Notes: a model not told the origin generated them from the letters alone. 64,000 nucleotides of DNA from Nocardia cyriacigeorgica (GCF_010868145.1 NZ_JAAGUY010000004.1:183491-247490), one strand, 5' to 3'; positions 12,311 through 20,309 are shown, numbered from the stretch's first letter. A program made the numbers and translations.

Positions 12311-13102
12311 ATGGTCAGTTTCTTCACCAAAGACGGGGATCTACTCGTCCCGGAGAAGCATGCGGTGAGCCGGTGGGCGCCGACGCAGCTGGGCGGTACC
12401 GGGGTCTGCGGCCTGCTGGCCCGGCAATTGGAGACGCATTGCCCGGCGGGGTTCGTTCCGGTGCGGATGACTGCCGATCTGTTCCGTCCCGTGCTGAACG
12501 CACCCATCGAGGTGCGCAGCGAGATCGTCCGCGAGGGCAAGCGGATCACCGTCGCCGACGCCACCATCGTTCAGGAGGGCGAGGTTCGCACACGCGGAAC
12601 CGCGGTGTTCCTGACCACCGGCTCCGAACCGCCCGGCCAGGTGTGGAGCGCGGCCCTCGACCTGCCGGTACCCGAGCAGATCCTGTCCCCAGACGGTGCG
12701 CCCGGGCTGTTCACCAGCGGTGACCGCGACTGGTCCCATGACGTGGCGGCGAACCAGAACGCCGATCGTAAGACCTCCTGGCACAGCCTGCCGCCGCTCG
12801 TCGCCGGCGAACCCATCTCCCCCTTCCAGCGTGCGGCCTTCCTCGGCGACACCACCAACCATGTGTGCCACTGGGGTTCACACGGCGCCGGCTACATCAA
12901 CACCGATATGACCCTCACCCTGTCGCGTCTGCCGATCGGGCACGAAATCGGCATGCGCGCCGACAACACCATCGCCAACGCAGGCATCTCGATCGGCACC
13001 GCCACCCTCTACGACCGCACCGGTGCGGTCGGTACCTGCGTTGTCACTGCCTTGTCCAACGCCCACCGGCAGATAGATTTCACGGTGCCGGCCCGCCGCT
13101 GA
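12311..13102 (+). CDS. Acyl-CoA thioesterase-like double-hotdog protein
   Basis: A 263-residue protein resembling the TesB-like / thioesterase-superfamily hotdog proteins common in mycobacteria and nocardiae. The N-terminal hotdog holds GTGVCGLLARQLE, FVPVRMTADLFRPVLNAPIEVRSEIVREGKRI and a VQEGE-TRGTAVFL strand. The second hotdog holds LSRLPIGHEIGMRADNTIANAGISIGTATLYDRTG. It probably hydrolyses an acyl-CoA. The KstR-like box upstream and the esterase converging 13 bp downstream suggest a lipid or sterol-related role. The ATG at 12311 is used; a GTG at 12299 in frame is an equally possible start. Confidence 0.7.
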   Translation: MVSFFTKDGDLLVPEKHAVSRWAPTQLGGTGVCGLLARQLETHCPAGFVPVRMTADLFRPVLNAPIEVRSEIVREGKRITVADATIVQEGEVRTRGTAVFLTTGSEPPGQVWSAALDLPVPEQILSPDGAPGLFTSGDRDWSHDVAANQNADRKTSWHSLPPLVAGEPISPFQRAAFLGDTTNHVCHWGSHGAGYINTDMTLTLSRLPIGHEIGMRADNTIANAGISIGTATLYDRTGAVGTCVVTALSNAHRQIDFTVPARR

Positions 13103-13115
13103 CCTCGATCCGCGC

Positions 13116-14264
13116 CTACAAGGCCGTGTACACGGCCTCGACCAGGTCGTAGGCACGACGGTCACCGGCAAGCCCGTCGCGACGCAGATTCGGGATGAAA
13201 GCAATCGCCACATCGTTGTCCAGGTCGCCGAGACCGATCGATCCACCGGCACCCGGATGACCGAAGGCGCTGGCACGCGCCGCTTTCGGGAGGAGGAAGT
13301 TCGGTGACGGGCGCATATAACCGAGCCCGAAGGCACTCTCCAGGAAGAGCACCTCATCCGCGCCGCGCACCCGTTCACGGATGGCCTCGCGCACTGTTTC
13401 CGGTTCGAGCAGATCACCACGGATCAGATCGCGATAGAACGCGGCGAGCGCTCGCGCGGTGGTGACCATCCCGGCGCCCGGCCAGCCGCCACCGAGAACG
13501 GCGGGGTCGTTGTAGGAACCGGCGGGATTCGTGGATGCGCGCATGAGCAACGAACCCGGGTCGCGGTAGGCGGCGGACAGACGGCGCAGCGTGTCGTTCT
13601 CGATCGAGAGTTCGTCGGATGACCACCGCGTCTGCGACGCCGGTGGGAAGCCGACCCGAGCAGCGCGCGCCATGACCGCAGACGGGACACCGATCCACAG
13701 CTCGCTGCCAATGGATGCGCGCACGTAGCCTCCGACGGTGTCACCCGTGCGGCGACGCACCAATTCGCCGACGAGCCAGCCGAAAGTCAGTGCGTGATAG
13801 CCGTGACGCGTCCCCGGCTCCCACAGCGGCGCCTGCCTGGTCAGTCGCGCGGCCATCGCAGCAGGATCAGCGGCATCGGCAGCCGTCAATGGTTGCGCGA
13901 ACGCGGGCAGCCCGGCCCGATGCGTCAATAGATCCTCGGTGGTCGTGCTCTCTTTGCCGAGTCCAGCGAACTCAGGCCACCAGTGGGCGACCGGCTTGCC
14001 GAGATCGATCCGCTCGCGCTCGGCCACCATGAGCGCGGCAGTCGCCGTGACCGCCTTGGTACACGAAAACGCGACGCATGGCGTATCCGAAACCCACGTG
14101 CGCCCTGTCTTCGCGTCGGCCACGCCGCCCCACAGATCGACGACCGTCTCTCCACCGACGAACACCGCAACCGCGGCACCTACATCACGCCCGTCGACAA
14201 GGCTCGCTTCGAAGAGCTCGCGCACGCCTCGAAACGCTGGATCGCACACACCGTCGACCATCAT
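13116..14264 (-). CDS. Beta-lactamase-fold serine hydrolase / esterase, LipE-like
   Basis: A 382-residue class-C-beta-lactamase-fold hydrolase. The nucleophile motif S-x-x-K is SCTK in VAFSCTKAVTATA, the second motif Tyr is in GYHALTFGWLVGEL, and the third motif is FGHPGAGGS. These features fit family VIII esterases (EstB, mycobacterial LipE/LipL) rather than true beta-lactamases. A perfect KstR-type palindrome begins 7 bp upstream of the ATG, and lipE belongs to the KstR regulon in M. tuberculosis, so a role in sterol or lipid ester turnover is likely but inferred. Confidence 0.8.
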   Translation of the reverse strand: MMVDGVCDPAFRGVRELFEASLVDGRDVGAAVAVFVGGETVVDLWGGVADAKTGRTWVSDTPCVAFSCTKAVTATAALMVAERERIDLGKPVAHWWPEFAGLGKESTTTEDLLTHRAGLPAFAQPLTAADAADPAAMAARLTRQAPLWEPGTRHGYHALTFGWLVGELVRRRTGDTVGGYVRASIGSELWIGVPSAVMARAARVGFPPASQTRWSSDELSIENDTLRRLSAAYRDPGSLLMRASTNPAGSYNDPAVLGGGWPGAGMVTTARALAAFYRDLIRGDLLEPETVREAIRERVRGADEVLFLESAFGLGYMRPSPNFLLPKAARASAFGHPGAGGSIGLGDLDNDVAIAFIPNLRRDGLAGDRRAYDLVEAVYTAL

Positions 14265-14271
14265 GGCAAAT

Positions 14272-14285
14272 TAGAACACGTTCTA
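14272..14285. promoter_or_regulatory. Perfect KstR-type operator
   Basis: TAGAACACGTTCTA is a perfect 14-bp palindrome and matches the KstR consensus T-nn-AAC-nn-GTT-nn-A. It starts 7 bp upstream of the serine hydrolase ATG, where a bound repressor would block transcription or initiation. Confidence 0.7.
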
Positions 14286-14309
14286 TAAATTGCCGACAAC
14301 CTGTCACAC

Positions 14310-14759
14310 TCACTCGCCCGGAGAGCCGATCACGTCGAGCGCATCGGTCAGGCGGGTCAGTGCGGCGACGATTGGTGCGAAGTCGTCGCCGAGCTCGTCG
14401 GCAAGGCGTTGCGCCATCACCGCATGCTGTGGGTTGATGCGGGCGACGGCTTCGCGGCCGGATTCGGTGGCGGCCACCAGTTTGGAGCGGCGATGGGCGG
14501 GGTTGGGGCGGTATTCGGCCAGCCCCTTGCCGACCAGCAGGTCGGCGATGCGCTGGACGCTTTGACGGGTAATACCCATGACACGAGCGATACCCGCCAC
14601 CGGCATCGGTTCGCGAAGGACCGCGCCGAGCACCTGCCACCAAGCGGCGGTCAGGCCTGCCGGTGTGGCCAATTCCTCGGCGATGGCGAGGAATTGGCCG
14701 TTGAGCCGGAACGAGGTGATCGCGGCGGCGCTGAGAAGCTCTTGATCCGACATGCTCAT
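14310..14759 (-). CDS. MarR-family transcriptional regulator
   Basis: A 149-residue winged-helix regulator. The recognition region is AGIARVMGITRQSVQRIADLLVGKGLAEYRPNPAHRRSKLVAATESGR, with the usual MarR wing and long dimerisation helices at both ends. Its ATG overlaps the stop of the DJ-1/PfpI gene (ATGA), so the two are one transcriptional unit. The two 16-bp palindromes before the operon are the obvious operator. The inducing signal is unknown; many MarR proteins respond to oxidants or phenolics. Confidence 0.88.
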   Translation of the reverse strand: MSMSDQELLSAAAITSFRLNGQFLAIAEELATPAGLTAAWWQVLGAVLREPMPVAGIARVMGITRQSVQRIADLLVGKGLAEYRPNPAHRRSKLVAATESGREAVARINPQHAVMAQRLADELGDDFAPIVAALTRLTDALDVIGSPGE

Positions 14760-15391
14760 GCCGTTGATGCTGCCCTGGCGTACTCGTCGAGCTCCGCGTA
14801 GGCCGACGCGTCGCTGTGCGCGTAGAGCCGGTACCAGGCGTCGAGGATGTGCGGTTCGTAGACGCCGAGTACGCCGAGCACCTCACGGGCGAATTCGAAC
14901 GGCGCAGTGCCCGATGCGGTGACCACACCGCCGTCGGCGACCGCCGGCGACGCCACATAGTTGTCCGCACCCGCATATCCGCTGTACGCCAGCACCTCCG
15001 CGGCGTTGCTGGTGTGCTTCCTTGTGTCGAGCAGCCCTTCGAGCGCGAGCCCGAGCGTCGCCCCGCAGATCGCCGCGACCGGCACATCCGCATCGAGGAA
15101 TCGGCGCGCGGCGCGAGCGAAGGGCGTCAGCGCATCAGTACCCCACTGATCGGCCCCGGGCAGGATCAGCATCGCGCTGTCGGCCGGGTCCAGATCGGCC
15201 AGCGCCAGATCCGGCGTGATGCGCATGCCGCCCTTGGTGCTGATCGGATCAGTGGTGAGCCCGACCGTACGCACCTGGAACGCGCCGGGCGTGCGCTGCC
15301 AGGGATGGGCGTTGACATGCGCGGTCGCCGCACCCACTTCCCAATCGGCGAGCAAGTCGTAAACGGCTACATGAACTACCTTCATTGTCAT
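14756..15391 (-). CDS. DJ-1/PfpI-family protein
   Basis: A 211-residue glutamine-amidotransferase-like protein of the DJ-1/PfpI superfamily. The nucleophile elbow is VAAICGATLGLA, with the conserved cysteine; an acidic residue near the N-terminus (DLLADWEVG) fits the family triad. Functions of the family include glyoxalase, chaperone or isonitrile-hydratase activity, and this one is not assignable. The ATG at 15391 touches the first base of the operator palindrome and no ribosome site lies before it, so the mRNA may be leaderless; a second ATG is at 15385. Confidence 0.82.
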   Translation of the reverse strand: MTMKVVHVAVYDLLADWEVGAATAHVNAHPWQRTPGAFQVRTVGLTTDPISTKGGMRITPDLALADLDPADSAMLILPGADQWGTDALTPFARAARRFLDADVPVAAICGATLGLALEGLLDTRKHTSNAAEVLAYSGYAGADNYVASPAVADGGVVTASGTAPFEFAREVLGVLGVYEPHILDAWYRLYAHSDASAYAELDEYARAASTA

Positions 15392-15426
15392 GACAGCATG
15401 CTGTCATATTCGACAGCATGCTGTCA
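15391..15426. promoter_or_regulatory. Tandem perfect palindromes, probable MarR operator
   Basis: TGACAGCATGCTGTCA at 15391-15406 is a perfect 16-bp palindrome. It is followed by CGACAGCATGCTGTCA at 15411-15426, which is perfect over its inner 14 bp. The centres are 20 bp apart, about two helical turns. Placement directly at the DJ-1 start codon and in front of a MarR gene indicates autoregulation. Confidence 0.8.
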
Positions 15427-15443
15427 ACATCCGAGACCGAAAG

Positions 15444-15473
15444 AAGGCCGGTGCCACTACCGGCACCGGCCTT
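15444..15473. terminator. Bidirectional hairpin terminator after metZ
   Basis: A 12-bp perfect stem (AAGGCCGGTGCC / GGCACCGGCCTT) with a 6-nt loop lies 17 bp past the metZ stop. On the minus strand it is followed by a pyrimidine-rich CTTTC, and on the plus strand by TTTT within the stem end. Class: intrinsic terminator. Confidence 0.8.
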
Positions 15474-15489
15474 TTCCCAGCGTATGACC

Positions 15490-16704
15490 TCAGCTCAACG
15501 CATGCTCCAGATCGCCGAGCAGATCCCCCACATCCTCGAGCCCCACCGAAATACGCACCACACCATCGGTCAGGCCGATGGTTGCGCGCCCCTCCGGACC
15601 CATCGCTCGATGGGTGGTGGTGGCCGGATGGGTGATGAGAGTCTTAGCATCACCGAGATTGTTGGACAGGTCGATGATGCGCAGCCGGTTCAGTACCTCG
15701 AAAGCACGCTTCTTCGCCTCGTGCTCGGGCGCCTTCAACTCGAAGGTGACCACGGTGCCGCCGCCGCTCATCTGACTCGCGGCCAGGTCGTACTGCGGAT
15801 GCGAATCCAGGAACGGGTACTTCACCCAGCTGACCGCATCGTTGCCCTCCAGGAAACGCGCGATCCGCAACGCGGATTCGGTCGAATGACGCACTCGCAG
15901 CGGCATGGTCTCCAGGCCCTTGAGCAACGTCCACGCGTTGAACGGGCTCAACGCCGGGCCGGTATGCCGCATCAGATTCTTGACCGGACCGCCGATGTAC
16001 TCCTCCGAGCCGAGGATCGCACCGCCGAGCACCCGGCCCTGACCGTCGATGTGCTTGGTACCGGAGTACACCACCACATCGGCACCGAGTTCGAAGCAAC
16101 GTTGCAGCAGCGGCGTCGCGAAGACGTTGTCCAGCACCACTTTCGCGCCGGCGGCATGCGCCATCTCGCTCACCCGGCGCACATCGACCAGCGTCTGCAT
16201 CGGGTTGGCCGGCGTCTCGAAGAACACGGCCGTGGTCGGCACCGACAGCGCCTGCTCCCACTGGTCGAGGTCTTCACCGTCGACGAAGACGGTCTCCACA
16301 CCCCAGCGCGGCAGGATCTCGTTACACACCACGAAACAGGAGCCGAACAGGCTGCGCGCGGCGACCAGCCGGTCGCCGGCGCCGAGCAGAGCACCCAGTG
16401 CGGTGAACACCGCCGCCATACCGCTCGCGGTGGCGAAACACGCCTCCGCGCCGTCGATCAGCCGCATCCGCTCCTCGAACATGGCGACCGTTGGGTTGCC
16501 GTAGCGGGAGTAGACGAAATGCTCGACCTCGCCGGTGAACGCGGCCTCCGCCGCTTCGGCGCTCTCGTAGACGAAACCGGACGTCAGATACAGCGCTTCG
16601 GACGTCTCCTCGAACCCCGAACGCCGCACTCCGCCGCGCACACCGAGCGTGGCAGGACCGACGCCCTCCGGTAGCGGCCGGTTGAACGCGCCGCCGGTGA
16701 TCAC
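15490..16704 (-). CDS. metZ: O-succinylhomoserine sulfhydrylase
   Basis: A 404-residue PLP enzyme of the Cys/Met metabolism family that forms homocysteine from O-succinylhomoserine and sulfide. Signatures are YSRYGNPTVAMFEERM, ASGMAAVFTALGALL, VFFETPANPMQTLVDV, VVLDNVFATPLLQ, and the PLP lysine in YSGTKHIDGQGRVLGG. The C-terminal RATIGLTDGVVRISVGLED is typical. The GTG start at 16704 overlaps the rhodanese stop (GTGA), so both are translated from one mRNA under the SAM-IV riboswitch. A larger open frame to 17154 is only an extension into the rhodanese gene. Confidence 0.95.
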   Translation of the reverse strand: MITGGAFNRPLPEGVGPATLGVRGGVRRSGFEETSEALYLTSGFVYESAEAAEAAFTGEVEHFVYSRYGNPTVAMFEERMRLIDGAEACFATASGMAAVFTALGALLGAGDRLVAARSLFGSCFVVCNEILPRWGVETVFVDGEDLDQWEQALSVPTTAVFFETPANPMQTLVDVRRVSEMAHAAGAKVVLDNVFATPLLQRCFELGADVVVYSGTKHIDGQGRVLGGAILGSEEYIGGPVKNLMRHTGPALSPFNAWTLLKGLETMPLRVRHSTESALRIARFLEGNDAVSWVKYPFLDSHPQYDLAASQMSGGGTVVTFELKAPEHEAKKRAFEVLNRLRIIDLSNNLGDAKTLITHPATTTHRAMGPEGRATIGLTDGVVRISVGLEDVGDLLGDLEHALS

Positions 16705-17117
16705 GACTGCCGCCACGGTAGGCCGTCGGCGCGCCAGCCGGCAGCACCGCGATGACCGAACTCGTCGAGCGGGCCCTCGAAGCCCTCGCTGACGTTGTAG
16801 GCGGGCGCGATACCCGCGCTGGTCGCCACCGTCGCCGCATGCGCCGAACGCTGCCCGGAGCGACACAGGAACACCACGGGGGCATCCGGATCGCGACCAT
16901 CGAGGACGGTGCTCAGCTGCTGGGCGAACTCGGTATTGCGCGCGCCCGTCCCGTCGACCCATTCGATCAGCACGGTCTGCCGGTCGATGGCGCTGGTGTC
17001 CGGAATGCCGACGAATTTCCATTCGGCCTCGGTCCGCACGTCCACCAGGACCGCCCGGGGATCGTCGCGCAATATCTCCCACGCCTGCTTCGGGGTGATG
17101 TCGCCGGCATAAGTCAT
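16701..17117 (-). CDS. Rhodanese-like sulfurtransferase
   Basis: A 138-residue single-domain rhodanese. It has the AVLVDVRTEAEWKFVGIPD segment and an active-site loop CRSGQRS with the catalytic cysteine, so it should carry sulfur as a persulfide. It corresponds to Rv0390, which also precedes metZ, and may deliver sulfur for homocysteine formation. The ATG at 17117 has an AAGGTG-type site upstream; the open frame continuing to 17243 is riboswitch RNA and is not translated. Confidence 0.9.
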   Translation of the reverse strand: MTYAGDITPKQAWEILRDDPRAVLVDVRTEAEWKFVGIPDTSAIDRQTVLIEWVDGTGARNTEFAQQLSTVLDGRDPDAPVVFLCRSGQRSAHAATVATSAGIAPAYNVSEGFEGPLDEFGHRGAAGWRADGLPWRQS

Positions 17118-17136
17118 GTGTGGCACCTTCCTCGAG

Positions 17137-17252
17137 AATCCGCACTTGCCGCATCTGGCTTCGATGCGAGCCAGGTCGTCACCCGGAGCACCCCACCGCG
17201 GAGGAGGGTTGCCGGCCAGCAAGCCGGGGCTTGGCGCTGGCACTCATGACCT
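17137..17252 (-). ncRNA. SAM-IV riboswitch upstream of rhodanese-metZ
   Basis: On the minus strand the leader reads AGGTCATGAGTGCCAGCG, then CAAGCCCCGGCTTGCTGG, CCGGCAACCCTCCTCCGCGG, TGGGGTGCTCCGGGTGACGA, CCTGGC and ends in GCGGCAAGTGCGG. This follows the actinobacterial SAM-IV aptamer almost base for base, including the SAM-binding core and the 3' pseudoknot GCGGCAAG. SAM-IV elements sense S-adenosylmethionine and repress sulfur-amino-acid genes. The element ends 19 bases before the rhodanese ATG, so control could be at initiation of translation. Confidence 0.93.
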
Positions 17253-17258
17253 GAAACG

Positions 17259-17288
17259 AGATTGCCTGGCCAGGGGTTGTCGTGTCAA
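17259..17288 (-). promoter_or_regulatory. Promoter of the riboswitch-rhodanese-metZ transcript
   Basis: On the minus strand a perfect TTGACA lies at 17288-17283, and CAATCT lies 18 bp on at 17264-17259 as a weak -10. The predicted start falls at about 17252, exactly where the aptamer begins. A short C/G-rich hairpin ending in TTT (17286-17306) just upstream may terminate the preceding gene. Confidence 0.5.
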
Positions 17289-17316
17289 ACCCCCGATCAG
17301 GGGCTTGCGCAGGCGT

Positions 17317-17796
17317 TCAGTGGCAGACCAGCCACTCGTTGTCGATGCGCCGCAGCTGCCAGGTTCCGGTCGTCTCGTCGCCGTCGACCTTGCTGGTGAC
17401 CGTCGCGCCGGCGCGGTCACCTTCGACCTTCATGTCGTCGACTTTCGTGATTTCTATGGCTTTTCCGGTCTCGCCCTCGTTCAGCCTGCCCGCCAGCGGC
17501 GAGCGCTTCGGGTCGAAGTCCGGGCACACCGCTTCTCGCGGCGGCACCAAGCCGTAGCGCGAACTCGCCTCGCCGAAGTCACGCACCGCGGCGGCGACCC
17601 GGTCGGCCTCTGTGACATTTTTCTCAACCGGCGAGACCAGCTCGGCGATGACGATGACAGCGAGCACGATGGCCGCGATCGCGGCGGCGATGATGAACGG
17701 CGCCATCGAGCGGGTCGAATCGTCGGATTCCCGCCCGTTGCCAGGCATATCCCCGCCCTTGTCCTGGCCCGATTCGGCAGGCTGCTGATCGCTCAT
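17317..17796 (-). CDS. Single-pass membrane protein with extracytoplasmic domain
   Basis: A 159-residue protein of unknown function. Residues 1-33 are polar and acidic, a helix near 35-55 (MAPFIIAAAIAAIVLAVIVIAEL) spans the membrane, and about 100 residues follow outside. The outer domain ends in TWQLRRIDNEWLVCH and contains two cysteines (VCPDF and VCH) that could form a disulfide. This layout resembles small Rv0361-type or lumazine-binding-like secreted domains. The ATG at 17796 is used; further upstream residues are basic and unlike coding sequence. Confidence 0.7.
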   Translation of the reverse strand: MSDQQPAESGQDKGGDMPGNGRESDDSTRSMAPFIIAAAIAAIVLAVIVIAELVSPVEKNVTEADRVAAAVRDFGEASSRYGLVPPREAVCPDFDPKRSPLAGRLNEGETGKAIEITKVDDMKVEGDRAGATVTSKVDGDETTGTWQLRRIDNEWLVCH

Positions 17797-17897
17797 GACA
17801 AACGATGATCCCCTGGTCCCCGCAGGCCCCTCGAGAGGCCCCCGATAGAATCGGCAGGATCGCGGCCGGCGCCGTGCAGGTGAAATCCAGCCGTGCG

Positions 17898-17916
17898 TCA
17901 ACTTAGCCTAAGCTAA
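17898..17916. promoter_or_regulatory. IdeR/DtxR-like iron box before the ferredoxin reductase
   Basis: The 19 bp centred on TTAGCCTAA match the IdeR consensus TTAGGTTAGCCTAACCTAA at 15 positions. A TTTACT sequence at 17929-17934 could serve as the -10, which would place the box over the -35 region. It is 46 bp from the fprA-like start. Confidence 0.5.
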
Positions 17917-17961
17917 ACACCGACGCCATTTACTGTCCCAACCATAAGGTGCGCGTAAACG

Positions 17962-19350
17962 ATGACCGAACAGACCGCAGCTGCACGCCCGCTCCGCATC
18001 GCGATCGTGGGTGCCGGACCGGCCGGTATCTACGCCGCCGATGCGTTGATGAAGTCGGATGCGGACGTGTCCATCGACCTCTATGAACGGATGCCAGCGC
18101 CGTTCGGCCTGATCCGCTACGGCGTGGCGCCGGACCACCCGCGCATCAAGGGCATCATCACCGCACTGCACAAGGTGCTGGACAAGCCGCAGGTGCGCCT
18201 GCTCGGCAATATCGACTACGGCTCCGACATCACCCTCGACGACCTGCGGGTCTACTACGACGCGGTGATCTTCTCCACCGGCGCCAACGCCGACCGCGCG
18301 CTGCCGATCCCCGGCATCGACCTGGACGGCTCCTACGGCGCCGCCGACTTCGTCTCCTGGTACGACGGGCACCCGGATGTGCCGCGCACCTGGCCGCTGG
18401 AGGCCGAGAAGGTCGCGGTGCTCGGTGTCGGCAACGTCGCGCTGGACATCGCGCGCGTGCTGGCCAAGACCGGTGACGAACTGCTGCCCACCGAGATCCC
18501 GCCGAACGTCTACAAGGGCCTGAAGGAGAACAAGGCCGTCGAGGTGCACGTCTTCGGACGTCGCGGCCCGGCTCAGGCCAAGTTCACCCCGCTGGAGCTG
18601 CGCGAGCTGGACCACTCGCCCACCATCGAGGTCATCGTCGACCCCGAGGACATCGACTACGACGAGGGCTCCGAGGCCACGCGCCGCCACTCCAAGCAGG
18701 TCGACATGGTCGCCAACACCCTCGAACAGTGGGCCATCCGCGATCAAGGCGACCGCCCGCACAAGCTGTACCTGCACTTCTTCGAGTCGCCCGCCGAGGT
18801 GCTCGGTGAGGACGGCAAGGTCGTCGGCCTGAAGACCGAGCGCACCCAGCTCGACGGCACCGGCAACGTCAAGGGCACCGGCGAGTACCGGACCTGGGAC
18901 GTGCAGGCCGTCTATCGTGCCGTCGGCTACCTGTCGCAGAACATCACCAACCTGCCGTTCGACGATCAGGCGGGCGTTGTGCCCAATGAGGCCGGACGCG
19001 TGCTTGCCGACGAAAACGCCGACGACGCGGGCCGCTACATGCCCGGCACCTACGTCACCGGCTGGATCAAGCGCGGCCCGGTCGGCCTGATCGGCCACAC
19101 CAAGGGCGATGCCAACGAGACCGTGGCCTGCCTGCTCGACGACAGCAAGAACTTCACCCCCGCCGAGCGGCCCGAGCCCGAAGCGGTGCTCGAGTTCCTC
19201 GAAGGTAAGGGCATTCCGTTCACCACCTGGGACGGCTGGTACCGCCTCGACGCCCACGAGCGTGCGCTCGGCGAGCCCGAGGGCCGCGAGCGAGTCAAGG
19301 TCGTCGAGCGTGAGGACATGCTGCGCGCCAGCGAGCCGCACAAAGTCTGA
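17962..19350 (+). CDS. fprA: FprA-type NADPH-ferredoxin reductase
   Basis: A 462-residue adrenodoxin-reductase-like flavoprotein. The FAD site IVGAGPAGIYAADAL is near residue 14, followed by MPAPFGLIRYGVAPDHPRIK; the NADPH site is VLGVGNVALDIARVL with FGRRGPAQAKFTPLELREL downstream. The C-terminal GYLS and TGWIKRGPVGLIGHTK segments are conserved in FprA. It transfers electrons from NADPH to ferredoxins that serve P450s and other enzymes. An AAGGTG site lies 11 bases before the ATG. The iron box upstream suggests induction when iron is scarce. Confidence 0.93.
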   Translation: MTEQTAAARPLRIAIVGAGPAGIYAADALMKSDADVSIDLYERMPAPFGLIRYGVAPDHPRIKGIITALHKVLDKPQVRLLGNIDYGSDITLDDLRVYYDAVIFSTGANADRALPIPGIDLDGSYGAADFVSWYDGHPDVPRTWPLEAEKVAVLGVGNVALDIARVLAKTGDELLPTEIPPNVYKGLKENKAVEVHVFGRRGPAQAKFTPLELRELDHSPTIEVIVDPEDIDYDEGSEATRRHSKQVDMVANTLEQWAIRDQGDRPHKLYLHFFESPAEVLGEDGKVVGLKTERTQLDGTGNVKGTGEYRTWDVQAVYRAVGYLSQNITNLPFDDQAGVVPNEAGRVLADENADDAGRYMPGTYVTGWIKRGPVGLIGHTKGDANETVACLLDDSKNFTPAERPEPEAVLEFLEGKGIPFTTWDGWYRLDAHERALGEPEGRERVKVVEREDMLRASEPHKV

Positions 19351-19404
19351 CCGCTACCCGGGATCGGGAAGGCGCGAAACCCGACGCTGAGGCATGCTGT
19401 ACAG

Positions 19405-20274
19405 GTGTTCGATGCCCATGTCCACATCATCGATCCGCGGTTCCCGCTGATCGAAAATGAGGGCTACCTGCCGGAGCCCTACACCATCGACGATTACCGA
19501 AAGCGCATGTCGCGCTTCGACGTCGCCGGCGGTGCGGTGGTCAGTGCTTCCTTCCAGGGCAGCGATCAGAGTTATCTGCGGGCGGCACTGGCCGAGCTCG
19601 GCGAGGGCTGGGTCGGCGTCACCCGGTTGCCGCTGGACACCAGCGACGAGGAAATCGTCGATCTGGACCGGGTCGGGGTGCGCGCGCTGCGGTTCAACCT
19701 CAAGCGCGCTGCCGCCGATATCGCCGCGATGACAGTGCAGGCGATCCGGGCGTATGAGCTGGCGGGCTGGCATGTCGAGGTCTATATCGACGGCCAGATG
19801 CTCGCCTCGCTGCAACCGGTGATCCTGAAGCTGCCTGCGCTGTCGATCGACCACCTCGGCATGTCCGAGGACGGCCTGCCCTACCTGCTGGACCTGGTCG
19901 ACCGCGGCGCCAGGGTCAAGGCGACCGGCTTCGGCCGGGTCGACATGGACGTCGCCACCGCGCTGCGCCGCATCCACGCGGTCAGCCCCGAGGCCCTCAT
20001 GTTCGGCACCGACCTCCCCGGCACCCGAGCAGGGCGCCCCTTCGAGGACTCCGACGTCGACCTGCTCTGCGACGTCGTCGGCACCGATATGTACAAGGTC
20101 CTCGAAGACAACGCCCGCGCCTTCTACCGGCTGCCACCTGTGGAACGCGCGGTCCAGGACCCCGATCCGACGCTCCCCCTGCACGCCCCACCCGAGCCGA
20201 CCCTGCCGCTGCGTCGCTCGGATCTGCCGACGCCCGAATCGCTGGATACGGTTCCGCTACCGATCGTGGAGTGA
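19405..20274 (+). CDS. Amidohydrolase-2 family metal-dependent hydrolase
   Basis: A 289-residue TIM-barrel amidohydrolase of the LigI / 2-pyrone-dicarboxylate lactonase-like group. Visible elements are FDAHVHIIDPRFPLIENEGY at the start (metal-binding HxH), FRFNLK-like strand LRFNLKRAA, the SIDHLGM segment and FGTDLPGTR carrying the late aspartate. About 45 C-terminal residues are proline-rich and lie outside the fold. The GTG at 19405 begins directly at the first barrel strand. It lies 54 bp after fprA on the same strand and may be cotranscribed; the substrate is unknown. Confidence 0.75.
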   Translation: MFDAHVHIIDPRFPLIENEGYLPEPYTIDDYRKRMSRFDVAGGAVVSASFQGSDQSYLRAALAELGEGWVGVTRLPLDTSDEEIVDLDRVGVRALRFNLKRAAADIAAMTVQAIRAYELAGWHVEVYIDGQMLASLQPVILKLPALSIDHLGMSEDGLPYLLDLVDRGARVKATGFGRVDMDVATALRRIHAVSPEALMFGTDLPGTRAGRPFEDSDVDLLCDVVGTDMYKVLEDNARAFYRLPPVERAVQDPDPTLPLHAPPEPTLPLRRSDLPTPESLDTVPLPIVE

Positions 20275-20309
20275 TCCTGCCCGGACCGGGCAATCCGAAT
20301 AGCTCGGGA

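Noticed and set aside
17118..17243. Longer rhodanese N-terminus from 17243 with a CGKCG motif
   Set aside because: These codons lie in the SAM-IV aptamer; the apparent motif comes from its 3' stem.
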